Below, piece after piece: positions 34,560-43,635 of a stretch of 64,000 bases of DNA. A model generated the notes under the pieces. The model had not been told where the DNA came from. It was given only the letters and a program-made list of their open reading frames with translations, and ran no database searches. Position numbers and translations under genes: made by a program. The stretch is from Virgibacillus dokdonensis (GTDB lineage: Bacteria; Bacillota; Bacilli; Bacillales; Amphibacillaceae), in assembly GCF_900166595.1 (NCBI RefSeq), contig NZ_LT745763.1, positions 3,767,399-3,831,398 of the forward strand. Reading direction: 5' to 3'. The number at the start of each line of letters is the position of its first letter. Within the stretch, counting starts at the first letter, position 1.

Positions 34560-34880
34560 TCAATGGTGCTTCATAACATCTTTATTAAGATAGAAAGAAT
34601 ATCTGATAAAAATAAGTGCTATTATAACGAATAATCCACCAATCCAGCTTAAATTCACTATATTCGTATATTAAATAATGATTCCTCCTAATGCAGAGCA
34701 CAGCATCAATCCCTTATTCATTAATGCGGTATGAAAACGGAGTACTGTTTGTGGTTTTAGTTAAATCAGATAAAACTGCTTTGCTGGTGTCGTTGACCAA
34801 GTTGCTACTCCCCAAAAAGCGAGTGTGACAAATACCCCTATGCCCATTACTGTGTAAATGCTAGTACAAACAAAGAGATA
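34560..34880 (-). pseudogene. Remnant of an MFS transporter gene (C-terminal part)
   Basis: Minus-strand fragments read MGIGVFVTLAFWGVATWSTT, PAKQFYLI and, in other frames, RFHTALMNKGL, CSALGGIII and WIGGLFVIIALIFIRYSFYL with a final DVMKHH. These are the last three helices of a drug-efflux-type MFS protein, broken by a stop at 34761 and frameshifts. An intact MFS gene lies just upstream (34957), so this may be a decayed relative. Confidence 0.7.
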
Positions 34881-34956
34881 TTTGAACACATACACTTAAC
34901 GATATTGTTCGGTTAGGTCCCCATTCTTAAAATCGAATTTAAATATACTTCATTTC

Positions 34957-36093
34957 TTAATTTAAACTTTTAACACTATAAAACTGTAGAAGGATAGAAA
35001 ACACCATAGATATAACAGCAAAATATATTAATGATATAGCACCGAAACCAAATGCTAGAACTCCCCCTCCTAAAGTAGCACCTACTGAACTACCCAAATA
35101 ATTAAGCGAACTATTTAAAGCTACTGCCGAACTTCCATTATTCGGTTGGTAAGACATTAAAATATGCTGTTGCGGTGCCTGAGAGGCCCAACCCATTGCT
35201 CCCCAAACAAAAAATGGCAAATATCTTAATAGAGGTAGATTGATCATTAATGGAATACAAGTAATAGACAAGGTTAAGATTAATAAAATTATCGTAACTA
35301 ATGTTTTCGGCTTTTTAAAATAATCAATTAAATATCCAATAATTAAACTTCCAAATAACCCACCAAACCCCCATGCCCAAAGATACATCATCAAATTACC
35401 TGTTCCTGTAAATTCTTTTATTAATGGTGAAAGATATGTATATAATCCTAGGCTAGAGATACTAGCAAAAAAAGTTATACATACTGTTACCGTTACTTTT
35501 TTATCGAGAAACATTTTTAAACGTTCAAAAAGAGCAGGTGGTGTGGGTGTTTCAATAGATGGTAAATATACAAGTATGCCAAACATTGCGACAACTCCAA
35601 TGAGTACTAATAACCATATTGATGCTTGCCAACTTAACATGTCAAAAACATATAGACCTAAGGGAACACCTAACACTATACCTATACTCATCCCACCTAA
35701 TGTCAAACCTATAGCTCTACCCTTTTTCTCAATCGAAACAAGTTCTGAAGCAGCTGATATTGCCAATGGAGAAAATAATCCCGCCGCTGCCCCTGCAATA
35801 GCCCTTGATACTAAAAGAATAGTAAAAGTCGGAGCGATTGCCGTGATGATATTTGCAATAGTAAAAACTAGCATGGAATATAACAATATCTTTTTTACTG
35901 ACTTTCCGGCAAATAGAGATGCAAATACTGGTGCCGATAAAGCGTAAAACAATGTAAATATACTAACAGCTAACCCAACTTGTGATACATCTTTATGATA
36001 CGTTTCACTGATTCCTGGAATTATCCCAGCAACAATATAAGCATCAAAACCCAAAGCAAACATACCAAATGATAATATTAAGACCTTCTTCAT
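34957..36093 (-). CDS. MFS efflux transporter (DHA1 type)
   Basis: A proton-driven efflux pump (378 aa) with twelve predicted helices. The N-terminal half contains FALGFDAYIVAGIIPGI, the motif-A-like loop FAGKSVKKILLY and the antiporter motif C-like GGMSIGIVLGVPLGLYVFD in helix 5. It resembles AraJ/YdhP-type exporters. It is divergent from the LysR gene at 36317, with two ATAAC-N5-GTTAT boxes between them, so it is probably under that regulator. The substrate is unknown. Confidence 0.88.
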   Translation of the reverse strand: MKKVLILSFGMFALGFDAYIVAGIIPGISETYHKDVSQVGLAVSIFTLFYALSAPVFASLFAGKSVKKILLYSMLVFTIANIITAIAPTFTILLVSRAIAGAAAGLFSPLAISAASELVSIEKKGRAIGLTLGGMSIGIVLGVPLGLYVFDMLSWQASIWLLVLIGVVAMFGILVYLPSIETPTPPALFERLKMFLDKKVTVTVCITFFASISSLGLYTYLSPLIKEFTGTGNLMMYLWAWGFGGLFGSLIIGYLIDYFKKPKTLVTIILLILTLSITCIPLMINLPLLRYLPFFVWGAMGWASQAPQQHILMSYQPNNGSSAVALNSSLNYLGSSVGATLGGGVLAFGFGAISLIYFAVISMVFSILLQFYSVKSLN

Positions 36094-36194
36094 AAACTAG
36101 TCCTCCCAAACAGTTAACTAATGACAATTAAAAGCTTATTATGAGCTGCCTTGGTTGAAGGTAGATTACAAACCATCATAATGCGTAACCACTC

Positions 36195-36297
36195 ATAACA
36201 ATATGTTATAATAGAAACATATTCTATTAAGTACTGTAGCAAATATATTAACGATTTAGAAGAATATTTATTTCATAAGGTTATAACAAATAGTTAT
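36195..36297. promoter_or_regulatory. Two LysR-type operator boxes
   Basis: ATAACAATATGTTAT (36195-36209) and ATAACAAATAGTTAT (36283-36297) share ATAAC-N5-GTTAT, a T-N11-A style dyad, 88 bp apart in the divergent MFS-LysR intergenic region. The pair fits an activation site and an autoregulatory site. Confidence 0.65.
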
Positions 36298-36316
36298 CAC
36301 ATATGGAGTTGGTACA

Positions 36317-37174
36317 ATGAATTTAGATTGGCTGCAAAGTTTTACGGAGGCTGCAAAACAAAAGAGTTTTTCTAAAGCTGCAAGCATAAATAATATTTCC
36401 CAACCAGCTTTGAGTAAACATATTAAAAATCTAGAGATTAACTTAAACGTTAGACTATTTCATAGAACTCCAACTGGTATTACACTAACGGAAGCCGGGG
36501 AGCTTTTTTACAATAGAATTATGCCTATCATTGCAGAATTAACATTAATTCGTACAGATCTGCAAGCATTTTGTCGAAATAATCCTATTGTAATAGGTAG
36601 TTTGCCAAGCATAGCTACTTACTATTTACCGTTAAGAATAAAAGACTTCAAATTTATGGAGAGACCAGTTTCATTAATGCTTCAAAATACTTCCCATGAA
36701 CTATTACAGTCTTTAAAGGAAGAGAGACTCGATGCAGTTTTTATAGAAGCAGAACATATCGATGAGTCATTATGGAGCAGCGAATTGTTTACAGAACAAT
36801 ACTATGCATTGTTTCCTTTAGATCATGAGTATAAATCTAAAAATAACGTTAAGCTTATCGAATTGTGTGGAGAACCATTAATTACTCATCAAGCCCCTTG
36901 TGATGTAAGGAGCCATATTGTACGTCAAATGGAATTAATTGGCTACCAGCCAAATATAGTAAGCGAAGTGTCTTTCGGTGATTTTATTTATGGTTCTGTG
37001 GCTACGGGAACAGGGATAACAATAATACCGGAATTATTGGCAAAAAACATCAATCATCTCAATGTTTTTTCTTTACCAATTGTTGATTTCGGAAGAACAA
37101 GAACGATATCTTTAGTAAGTAAAAATGAAAAACTCGGACCGATACTATATCAGTATATTAAAAACACGGACTAA
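36317..37174 (+). CDS. LysR-family regulator
   Basis: A LysR-type transcriptional regulator (285 aa). The N-terminal winged helix-turn-helix (residues 1-60) reads LDWLQSFTEAAKQKSFSKAA, INNISQPALSKHIKNLE, followed by the LysR substrate-binding domain (about 88-280), with GSLPSIATYYLPLRI and SVATGTGITIIPELLA. GGAGTTGG lies before ATG 36317. It diverges from the MFS exporter gene and probably controls it. Confidence 0.9.
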   Translation: MNLDWLQSFTEAAKQKSFSKAASINNISQPALSKHIKNLEINLNVRLFHRTPTGITLTEAGELFYNRIMPIIAELTLIRTDLQAFCRNNPIVIGSLPSIATYYLPLRIKDFKFMERPVSLMLQNTSHELLQSLKEERLDAVFIEAEHIDESLWSSELFTEQYYALFPLDHEYKSKNNVKLIELCGEPLITHQAPCDVRSHIVRQMELIGYQPNIVSEVSFGDFIYGSVATGTGITIIPELLAKNINHLNVFSLPIVDFGRTRTISLVSKNEKLGPILYQYIKNTD

Positions 37175-37217
37175 ACTATCACACATTTTTATCTTTTTAA
37201 CCAAAAATTGCATAATA

Positions 37218-37255
37218 AAGCAGGGGAACATTTTGAAAGCTCCCCTGCTTATAAA
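37218..37255 (+). terminator. Terminator of the LysR gene
   Basis: Perfect 10-bp stem AAGCAGGGGA (37218-37227) with TCCCCTGCTT (37241-37250). The T-run is weak. The remaining bases to 37469 show nothing. Confidence 0.75.
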
Positions 37256-37469
37256 CGTATAACTTTTTAACTACAATCCTTCAAAAGATATTAAGTGATA
37301 ATAGCCTATACATCTCAAATGCAACTATCTAAAGAAACAGTTTACCAAACTTCAAATCGGAAAAACTATATTCGCAGTTCATTAACTGGACACAAGTTAG
37401 ACTACTGTTTCTATTTTTTCACCTTCTCCTACACAAAATGCTTGAGAAAGTATTTAAAATGAAGCATTT

Positions 37470-38858
37470 CTATATAGTTTCTCTTTGTAGCAACGCCACA
37501 CACTCCACATGATACGTTTGTGGAAACAAATCAACAGGCTGAACCACCTCTAGTTGATAGCCAAATGGGACAAACTCTTTTATATCTGAAACAAGTGTTC
37601 TTGGATTACAAGATACATAGACAATGCGCTTTGGCTTTGAACGCGCAATCCGACGCATGACTTTTCCGCCCGCTCCTGACCGAGGTGGATCGAGTAGCAA
37701 TACATCAGGATTACCAAATGTTTCAAGCATCTTTCTAGGACCGTGGCGAGCATCTTTAGCTAAGAATAATGTATTATGAACACCATTGTCAGAGGCATTC
37801 CGTTTTGCCGATGCAATGGAGGATTCTACGATTTCTATTCCAGCAAGTTGTGAAACACGACTTGCAAACGGTAAAGAAAAGGTACCAACACCACAGAACA
37901 AGTCAATCATTTTATCTGTTGCTTGAGGTTGAGCCATTTCTAGTGCTAATTCTACTAATTTTTCCGCTTGTTTCGGATTTGTTTGAAAGAATGTATCATA
38001 CCACAATCGATAGCGATAACCAGCCAATTCATCGTAAATAAAATCTCGCCCTGCAAGAACATGGACTTGCTGCGCTTGTACTTTATCAGCAATATCTCGA
38101 TTTTCCAACCAAAGTAAGCTTGTTACAGACGGAAATTTATCCTTTATGCGTTCCTTAAGATCCGACAAAGCAGAGGATTCAACTGGGCTTTCTGTTGCGA
38201 ATAGAGCGAGCATCATTTCTCCAGTTGCTTGGGAATGACGCACCATGAGATGACGGAGCAGCCCTTCTTTCGTTTCTTTATCATAGCCTGACAACCTGTG
38301 TGCTTGAGCCCACTTAGCTACTTCCGTCGTTGCATTCACCATTTCCTGACTGGCAATGAAGCATGTTTCTAAAGGAATAATATTTTGATAATTGCCCTTT
38401 TCATGTAAACCAAGCTCGCCTGCTTTATTAAATGTAAATTCCATTTTATTTCGGTAATACCAAGCTTCATCTGCACCAATAGTTGATTGTACGACATTTG
38501 AATCAAAGTGTTGCTCTTCTAATAATTGTTTTACTTGGGAAGTTTTTTCCTTTAATTGAGTTGCATATGATATATGCTGCCAAGAACAGCCACCGCATTT
38601 ACCAAAATGAAGACATGCTGGCTCGATGCGTTCTGGATGGGCTTCGATAATTTGATCTGGCTTGGCAACTCTATTTCGATACGGAGGCACAAGTGTCGCT
38701 TGCACCCTTTCTCCAGGAAGTGTGTAGGGAATGGTGATGTGTTGTTTCTTCCGTTTACCTTGTTTGTTTTCACGTTGAATAACCGCTCTTCCAGAACCTT
38801 TTGCATCAAACTGCGTTATTTCCATTATAAAAGTATTATCATTATATTTGTACGCCAT
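37470..38858 (-). CDS. rlmCD: 23S rRNA (uracil-C5)-methyltransferase RlmCD
   Basis: SAM-dependent enzyme that makes 5-methyluridine in 23S rRNA (U747 and/or U1939 by E. coli numbering). The 462-aa protein has an N-terminal TRAM domain (about 1-68), an iron-sulfur ligand set (Cys82, Cys88, Cys91 and a later Cys in LETCFIAS), the SAM-binding region (KMIDLFCGVGTFSLPFASRV), DPPRSGAGGKVMRRI and the catalytic Cys in VYVSCNPRTL. An AAGGAGG ribosome binding site precedes the ATG. It is monocistronic. Gram-positive bacteria have RlmCD, with both specificities, or paralogues, so the exact target is inferred. Confidence 0.92.
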   Translation of the reverse strand: MAYKYNDNTFIMEITQFDAKGSGRAVIQRENKQGKRKKQHITIPYTLPGERVQATLVPPYRNRVAKPDQIIEAHPERIEPACLHFGKCGGCSWQHISYATQLKEKTSQVKQLLEEQHFDSNVVQSTIGADEAWYYRNKMEFTFNKAGELGLHEKGNYQNIIPLETCFIASQEMVNATTEVAKWAQAHRLSGYDKETKEGLLRHLMVRHSQATGEMMLALFATESPVESSALSDLKERIKDKFPSVTSLLWLENRDIADKVQAQQVHVLAGRDFIYDELAGYRYRLWYDTFFQTNPKQAEKLVELALEMAQPQATDKMIDLFCGVGTFSLPFASRVSQLAGIEIVESSIASAKRNASDNGVHNTLFLAKDARHGPRKMLETFGNPDVLLLDPPRSGAGGKVMRRIARSKPKRIVYVSCNPRTLVSDIKEFVPFGYQLEVVQPVDLFPQTYHVECVALLQRETI

Positions 38859-39336
38859 TTATTTCCTCCTTGTATGCTCGAAATCTATTGTTTTTTTATA
38901 ATTCTGATAAATATCCTCAACTTAATAGTTTCATACATATATCCATACACTATTTTTTTGCTAGTCATCTATTCCTTTAAGCATCTAAGGTAAATCTTAT
39001 CATTACTACATACTATCCCTTATAAAACGAGCCATTTAGATGTAACCAATGCATACTTGCAATCCTTGAAATAAGGATCTTACAACGCCTTCTATTTGGA
39101 ATAAATGGCGTCATCTTTTCTAGAAGCAAATATGCTAAGCATTATCATATAATCATTTATTCATGAACGCAACTATTACGTTAACCATGAAAAATTAAGC
39201 AATTAGATCCTTTCTGGTGAAAGTTATTTTTCTTTTAAAAGAGCAAATTAACCAAAACAAAAACTGACCGCCATTGATCAGTTTTTTTGCAAACACCCTA
39301 TAGGTTGAACACTTTCTATATAGACTATAACCTTTG
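38859..39336. other. Gene-free stretch between rlmCD and the LysE gene
   Basis: Contains a long-range hairpin GCCATTTA (39031-39038) with TAAATGGC (39102-39109) that encloses ATCCTT-GAAAT-AAGGAT (39062-39078), and the LysE-side terminator at 39260-39290. It should contain the rlmCD promoter, but none was assigned. No coding frame was found. Confidence 0.5.
39260..39290. terminator. Terminator downstream of the LysE gene
   Basis: Stem AAAACTGA (39260-39267) with TCAGTTTT (39278-39285) and T/A runs on both sides; the LysE-type gene reads towards it. Confidence 0.75.
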
Positions 39337-39969
39337 TTACAATACATTTTGTACATTCACATAAAACTCGTAGAGAAAATAACAACCAAAACCGAATAAC
39401 ATAACGCCTGCAACCACGGATGTCCATTTAATCATCGCTCTGCTCATCACTTTACGGGTAATGGAAACCACAGATAACAAGCCAACATCATGCAAAAGAA
39501 TCCCTGTTAATATACCTAAAGCAGAAATAATAAAGCTAGCCTGTCCCGATTGAGAGTAAGAATCCGCTAAAACGACTCCGAATATGGAAACCCAAAAAAC
39601 TAAATTTCCTGGCGAAACAGCCACTAGCAATCCATTTCGATACGTTTTTGCTAAAGAGCGATTTACCTTCCCTCCTGCCATTGTAATATCCTTATCCGCA
39701 TTTTTAATGGAGTCGTAAGCAAGCATAAATAAAAACACTGCGCCAATCACCCATAAAGGTAGTTGTACATAAGGCAATGATAATATTTGCGCAAGACCAA
39801 AGTATAACGCCAGAATCAGCAACGCATCAATTGTCATTCCACCAAAGCCAACAGCCCACCCATGGAAAAAGCCATTTTTCAAGCCTTGTTTCGTCATTTC
39901 TACAGTAATCGCCCCAACAGGCAAAGCAATGGAAAAGCCCACTAAAATAAATTTTAAATACCATTCCAT
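39337..39969 (-). CDS. LysE-family amino-acid exporter
   Basis: Membrane exporter of the LysE/RhtB superfamily (210 aa), about six helices. Family motifs: VGFSIALPVGAITVEMTKQG at the N-terminus, GWAVGFGGMTIDALLILALY, and NGLLVAVSPGNLVFWVSIFG. ATG 39969 is chosen rather than the longer frame (to 40056) because AGAGGGGG lies just upstream and the family begins at this point. The substrate may be a basic amino acid, homoserine or threonine; it is not determinable. Confidence 0.87.
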   Translation of the reverse strand: MEWYLKFILVGFSIALPVGAITVEMTKQGLKNGFFHGWAVGFGGMTIDALLILALYFGLAQILSLPYVQLPLWVIGAVFLFMLAYDSIKNADKDITMAGGKVNRSLAKTYRNGLLVAVSPGNLVFWVSIFGVVLADSYSQSGQASFIISALGILTGILLHDVGLLSVVSITRKVMSRAMIKWTSVVAGVMLFGFGCYFLYEFYVNVQNVL

Positions 39970-40237
39970 GAGTCTAATCCCCCTCTCTTGCAAACGCTTG
40001 ATAGAATTGAATGAAAAATCTAGCTCTCTATAAATTGTTATGTTATAGTTTATCATAAATTTTCGAAAGATTCTGTTTGAAACAATTCATTTTTCATCTT
40101 TAAATAAATCTATTACGTAAAACGGCATTTACAGAGCTGCTATCATTCTTCTTATCCTCAATAAAAACAGTTCCGAATAGCTTTTAAGCGTGTGATACAA
40201 TATGGGAAAAACATAAAATGAAAGGGGGAAGGGAATC

Positions 40238-40723
40238 ATGCATGCAAGCATACATATTCGTTTTGTTAACAGTTCCGACTTCTATTCGCTAGCACCACTC
40301 ATTAATGAATGGTGAGGAGGAAGGGATATGGCAGCTATGTTACCGAAGCTATTTTTCGATCACTTTACAAATACAAGCTTTGTTGCAGAAATAGAGGGGG
40401 AGATTGTAGGCTTTCTTATTGGATTCCTCTCTCCGTCTAAAGCGAATGAAGCATACATTCATTTCATCGGTGTTCATCCTCAATATAGAAACCAACAAAT
40501 TGGGAAATTATTATATAAGCGCTTTTTTACGGTGGCTAAACAACATAACCGTCAAATTGTCCGCTGTGTAACTTCGCCTGTCAATAAAACTTCGATTGCT
40601 TATCATAAGAAAATGGGTTTTTACATTGAGGAAGGAAATAAACAGATCGACGGTGTTGAAGTTACGACTACTTATGATGGAAAAGGTCAAGATAGAGTTT
40701 GCTTTGTAAAACAGTTGCGCTAA
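40238..40723 (+). pseudogene. GNAT acetyltransferase with a TGA at a Trp position
   Basis: From ATG 40238 the frame reads MHASIHIRFVNSSDFYSLAP, LINEW, meets TGA (40313-40315), and continues without a shift as GGRDMAAMLPKLFFDHF, NTSFVAEIEGEIVGFLIGFL, HFIGVHPQYRNQQIGKLLYK and so on to 40723. Members of this family have WWGGR here, so the second Trp codon (TGG) has become TGA. GAGGAGGAAGGG directly after the stop followed by ATG 40328 could restart translation, giving a 131-aa protein that keeps the acetyl-CoA site (RNQQIGK) but lacks the first strand. Unless re-initiated, the gene is inactive. Confidence 0.85.
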
Positions 40724-40746
40724 TATCTGTCAAGAAGATGGTAATA

Positions 40747-40840
40747 AGGGCAGAGGGTAGCTAAGTTTAAGTTTCTTTGAAGAAAAGAGTTTTTTGCTTA
40801 CGATGTCGCTGTTATCGTTTTCTGCCCTGCATAAACTTAG
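40747..40840. repeat. Interleaved inverted repeats (pseudoknot topology)
   Basis: AGGGCAGA (40747-40754) pairs with TCTGCCCT (40821-40828), and CTAAGTTTA (40761-40769) pairs with TAAACTTAG (40832-40840). The order is a-b-a'-b', so the two helices either interlock or compete. It lies between the broken acetyltransferase and HD-domain genes. Confidence 0.5.
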
Positions 40841-40973
40841 TTAACATCTCTGGCAAGCGGTAAGGATTCATTGACCTCTCCCACCACTTTTCTAGCTAAA
40901 CTATTTCATACAAACGTTTGTTTAATTAGACCCATTGTCACTTTTTTTAATACTCCTCCCCGCCTCATTAAGC

Positions 40974-41936
40974 TCATAAAGGAATACTTACCTCGTATTC
41001 TTTTTTTAATTGCTCCAAACGGTTTAATATTGCTTTTCCTTCTACGGTTTCAGCTAAAGCCCTTCCGTTTGCAATAGGGCTTTTTTGATACACCTTTCTA
41101 ACGCCACAACGGATACCTTGTTCTGATGTGGCTTGATGTACATGAATTTGCTCAGGATGGTATAAAATAGTATGGATAATAGCTCGCACTTTCGGATTTT
41201 GTGAGGACTTTAATATAGCAATGACATCTGCATCCGTTTGTTTAGCGAACGCTTCCTTACTTCCCCCACCATTGTTCCACAAAATCAAAATAGCTTCTGC
41301 TAGCAACCGATCTACTGCTAATAATAGGGGCGAAAGAAATAGTTCATGATCTCGAATAATTAATCGAAGTAATTGAAGACCCGTTTGTTTATCTGTTTCT
41401 ACACCTCGGTCTGAACAATGAATTCGCTTTAATACTTCACTGGGTAATTCTTCCATTCCGCCACTCATGTACGTATCTCGTAAAAAACTATCTAAATGAT
41501 CCAAACCTAAAACCTCCCTTGTCCCTGTTAAAGGAGAAGGTTAACGAAGATATTGCACAACATCTTCAGGCTGTAAATAAGCATTATGGAGAATGGAAGC
41601 AATTTCCCCGTCTTGTATGTATGCTTCTGTTAAAGCATGATGATTGTAGTCTAATAGTTTTTCGACCGTATGGGAAAATGGTAAATGACCAATATCGTGT
41701 AAAATGGTTGCTGCCCTTAAGACATCATGATTTGGAAAATAAAGGGCCGCCAGCTTCCACACTCCCACTGTATGTTCATATCTGCTATGCACAACAGGTG
41801 ATACAAAGGCACCACCACCGAAGTGTGCAAGATACTTCAACCTTCTAACATAACTTGTTTGAAAAAGTTGCTTTTCCCAAGCATAGAACTCCACTTCCTT
41901 ATATAATGGTTCTGATAGGACAGAATCATATTCCAC
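40974..41936 (-). pseudogene. HD-domain hydrolase with an in-frame stop
   Basis: A phosphohydrolase of the HD superfamily, about 320 residues if intact. The first part (41936-41541) has the metal motif: His in VHSRYEHTVG and the HD pair in ILHDIGHLPFSH. It ends PEDVVQYLR and a TAA at 41541-41543. The same frame then continues PSPLTGTREVLGLDHLDSFL to the C-terminal domain, ending at 40974. There is no frameshift, only a stop codon. A GGGAGG followed by TTG (41504) could restart the second part, but that part lacks the HD residues. GTG 41936 is a better start than ATG 41942, which is only 2 nt from the AGGAGG. Confidence 0.82.
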
Positions 41937-41994
41937 CTTCATTCCTCCTGTCTCTTTAAAAATTTAACGCATTTCATTGGTATTGTAATGCGAA

Positions 41995-42408
41995 CTATGC
42001 ATGCAATTTGGCAAAGGCTACTAAACTGCCCTTATCACACGATTTGAATCCATGTTTCTCATAAAAAGCTCTTACATCAGGTTCATCAATTGTCAGAAGG
42101 ACTTTTTGGCGTACATCTCGATATTTATCCAACACACGCTGCATTAATGCAGATCCGACCCCTTGATCTTGGTACGCTTCGTTTACTAAAATATCCTGAA
42201 TATAAATAATCGTATAGCCATCCCCAACGACGCGAATAAGACCTATTAAATGATTATTGTCCCATGCTGTTATCACAGTTAATGAATGTGCTATCGCTTG
42301 CATTAAGTTAGGAACATCATCTGTATATGCTGTCCATTTTACATTGTCATACAAAGCCGTAATTTGCTCTTGATCATTACAGCTATTTTCTAAATATTGA
42401 ATTGCCAT
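41995..42408 (-). CDS. GNAT-family N-acetyltransferase
   Basis: Acetyltransferase of 137 aa, resembling small aralkylamine-type GNAT proteins. It has LIGLIRVVGDGYTIIYIQDI (strands 4 and 5), the acetyl-CoA loop YQDQGVGSALMQRVL, and the C-terminal DVRAFYEKHGFKSC. Substrate unknown. It follows the broken HD gene by 52 nt on the minus strand, and a hairpin terminator lies upstream. Confidence 0.88.
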   Translation of the reverse strand: MAIQYLENSCNDQEQITALYDNVKWTAYTDDVPNLMQAIAHSLTVITAWDNNHLIGLIRVVGDGYTIIYIQDILVNEAYQDQGVGSALMQRVLDKYRDVRQKVLLTIDEPDVRAFYEKHGFKSCDKGSLVAFAKLHA

Positions 42409-42466
42409 TATAAATCCCCACCTATTCTTTGAAAATGAAGTCTGCCCTTCGTTGAAAACATAAAAA

Positions 42467-42515
42467 AAAGCAATCCACTTGTATTAGCAATATAAAAGTA
42501 GATTGCTTTTGTTAT
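42467..42515. terminator. Hairpin between the two GNAT genes
   Basis: A 15-nt near-perfect stem, AAAAGCAATCCACTT (42467-42481) with AAGTAGATTGCTTTT (42496-42510), one mismatch, A and T runs at both ends. The likely terminator of the gene at 42685. The sequence from 42516 to 42684 shows nothing. Confidence 0.75.
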
Positions 42516-42684
42516 TTACATGCCTTGACTTACTATACAATTCTTTCAAACGAGCAATATAATTTTTACCAACATTATACATTAAATTTATAAATTTGCA
42601 AATTGAAAGTCATTTTAAATATTATTTTAGAATGTTCCTCAACATATCTTATACGAACTTAAGAAAGAGTACGCAAAACCTCAT

Positions 42685-43227
42685 TTAGCTTTCTTGTGCT
42701 GGCATATATTCATGTTGCAGCATGGCCATATGGATTATATCATGCCAATTTCCATTTCGATACAGCGCTTGTCTACTTACCCCTTCTTGTTTGAATCCTA
42801 ATTTACGATATAATTGAATTGCTCTTTCATTAAACGAAAATACGCGCAACGATACACGATGAAAATTTAATTCTAAGAATGCATAATCAAGCAATAATTT
42901 CAGTGCTTCTTTACCAACACCCCTTCCCCAATAATCTTTTTCACCAATATCAATAATACATTCTGCGTTTCGATTTTTTTGATCTATATTAATCAATGAT
43001 GTAATACCTATCGCTTTATCCGTTTCTTTATCTTCTATAATATAGCTTTTAGAACTGGTTGAATGTAGAATAACGCCTTCAACAAAAGCTTTTGTTTCGG
43101 ATAACGCATACGAGTCTAAGGCTGGATTGGTAAAAAACATAACATCCATATCATTTCTCCAAGCGTGATATAACTCCACATCTTCTATATGCATTTTTCT
43201 TAATTTAACTTGTTTGGAAACGAACAA
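42685..43227 (-). CDS. RimJ/RimL-type GNAT acetyltransferase
   Basis: A 180-aa acetyltransferase with the RimJ/RimL or SpeG pattern: KLRKMHIEDVELYHAWRND at the start, IGITSLINIDQKNRNAECII, the acetyl-CoA loop DYWGRGVGKEALKLLLDYAF, and the C-terminal NERAIQLYRKLGFKQEGVSR. The target may be a protein N-terminus, polyamine or antibiotic; it cannot be decided. It follows the remains of the kinase gene split by IS30. Confidence 0.88.
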   Translation of the reverse strand: MFVSKQVKLRKMHIEDVELYHAWRNDMDVMFFTNPALDSYALSETKAFVEGVILHSTSSKSYIIEDKETDKAIGITSLINIDQKNRNAECIIDIGEKDYWGRGVGKEALKLLLDYAFLELNFHRVSLRVFSFNERAIQLYRKLGFKQEGVSRQALYRNGNWHDIIHMAMLQHEYMPAQES

Positions 43228-43243
43228 AAGAATTCCTCCTTTT

Positions 43244-43635
43244 TCAAGGGATTGGTAAGCGAAAATCGATGACGGGGGTATCCTTTTCTATTTTCGATTG
43301 TAAGCGGTTCAAGTATTGCTTTATTTTAACATCGCTTTGTTGTTCGTTTGTCAGATAGGTTGATAGATACAGATAGGAATAGAGCTGCCTATAGTGCAAA
43401 AAGAAAGGAATTCTTAACAGCCAATCAGATTGAAGTTGATTTTCCGTTTCATATCCCCTTAAGAATGAGCGAATAAATGTAGACACAAAATCCTTTTTTC
43501 TCCTGTCATCCACGACTTGCATAGCATGATAGAAGACAACCGCAATATCATATACAAACCAATGATATGTGGAATCGCCAAAATCGAATAAAACCAGCTC
43601 GTTTTGATACAAGTAAAAGTTTTTATGATTTTGAT
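43244..43635 (-). pseudogene. Aminoglycoside-phosphotransferase-like kinase, C-terminal part
   Basis: Continuation of the gene at 44698: NFYLYQNELVLFDFGDSTYH, with the DFGD metal site, and a helical C-terminus (LLRIPFFLHYRQLYSYLYL). It is separated from its N-terminal half by an IS30 element. Alone it has no start region or catalytic loop. The open frame read from 43642 includes IS end sequence. Confidence 0.82.

Larger units (their letters stand above)
33828..34956. other. Gene-poor stretch with decayed genes
   Basis: No intact gene in 1.1 kb. It holds a frameshifted sigma-factor-like fragment (34296-34489) and the broken tail of an MFS transporter gene (34560-34880), both on the minus strand. 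A further open minus-strand piece at about 34180-34290 (includes AYFAKEVKVRGGMSFKTEFD) is not recognised. The rest (33828-34170) shows nothing. Confidence 0.55.

Noticed and set aside
39031..39109. Cloverleaf-like fold with ATCCTT hairpin considered as a tRNA
   Set aside because: No anticodon or T-arm consensus, and the arm lengths do not fit.
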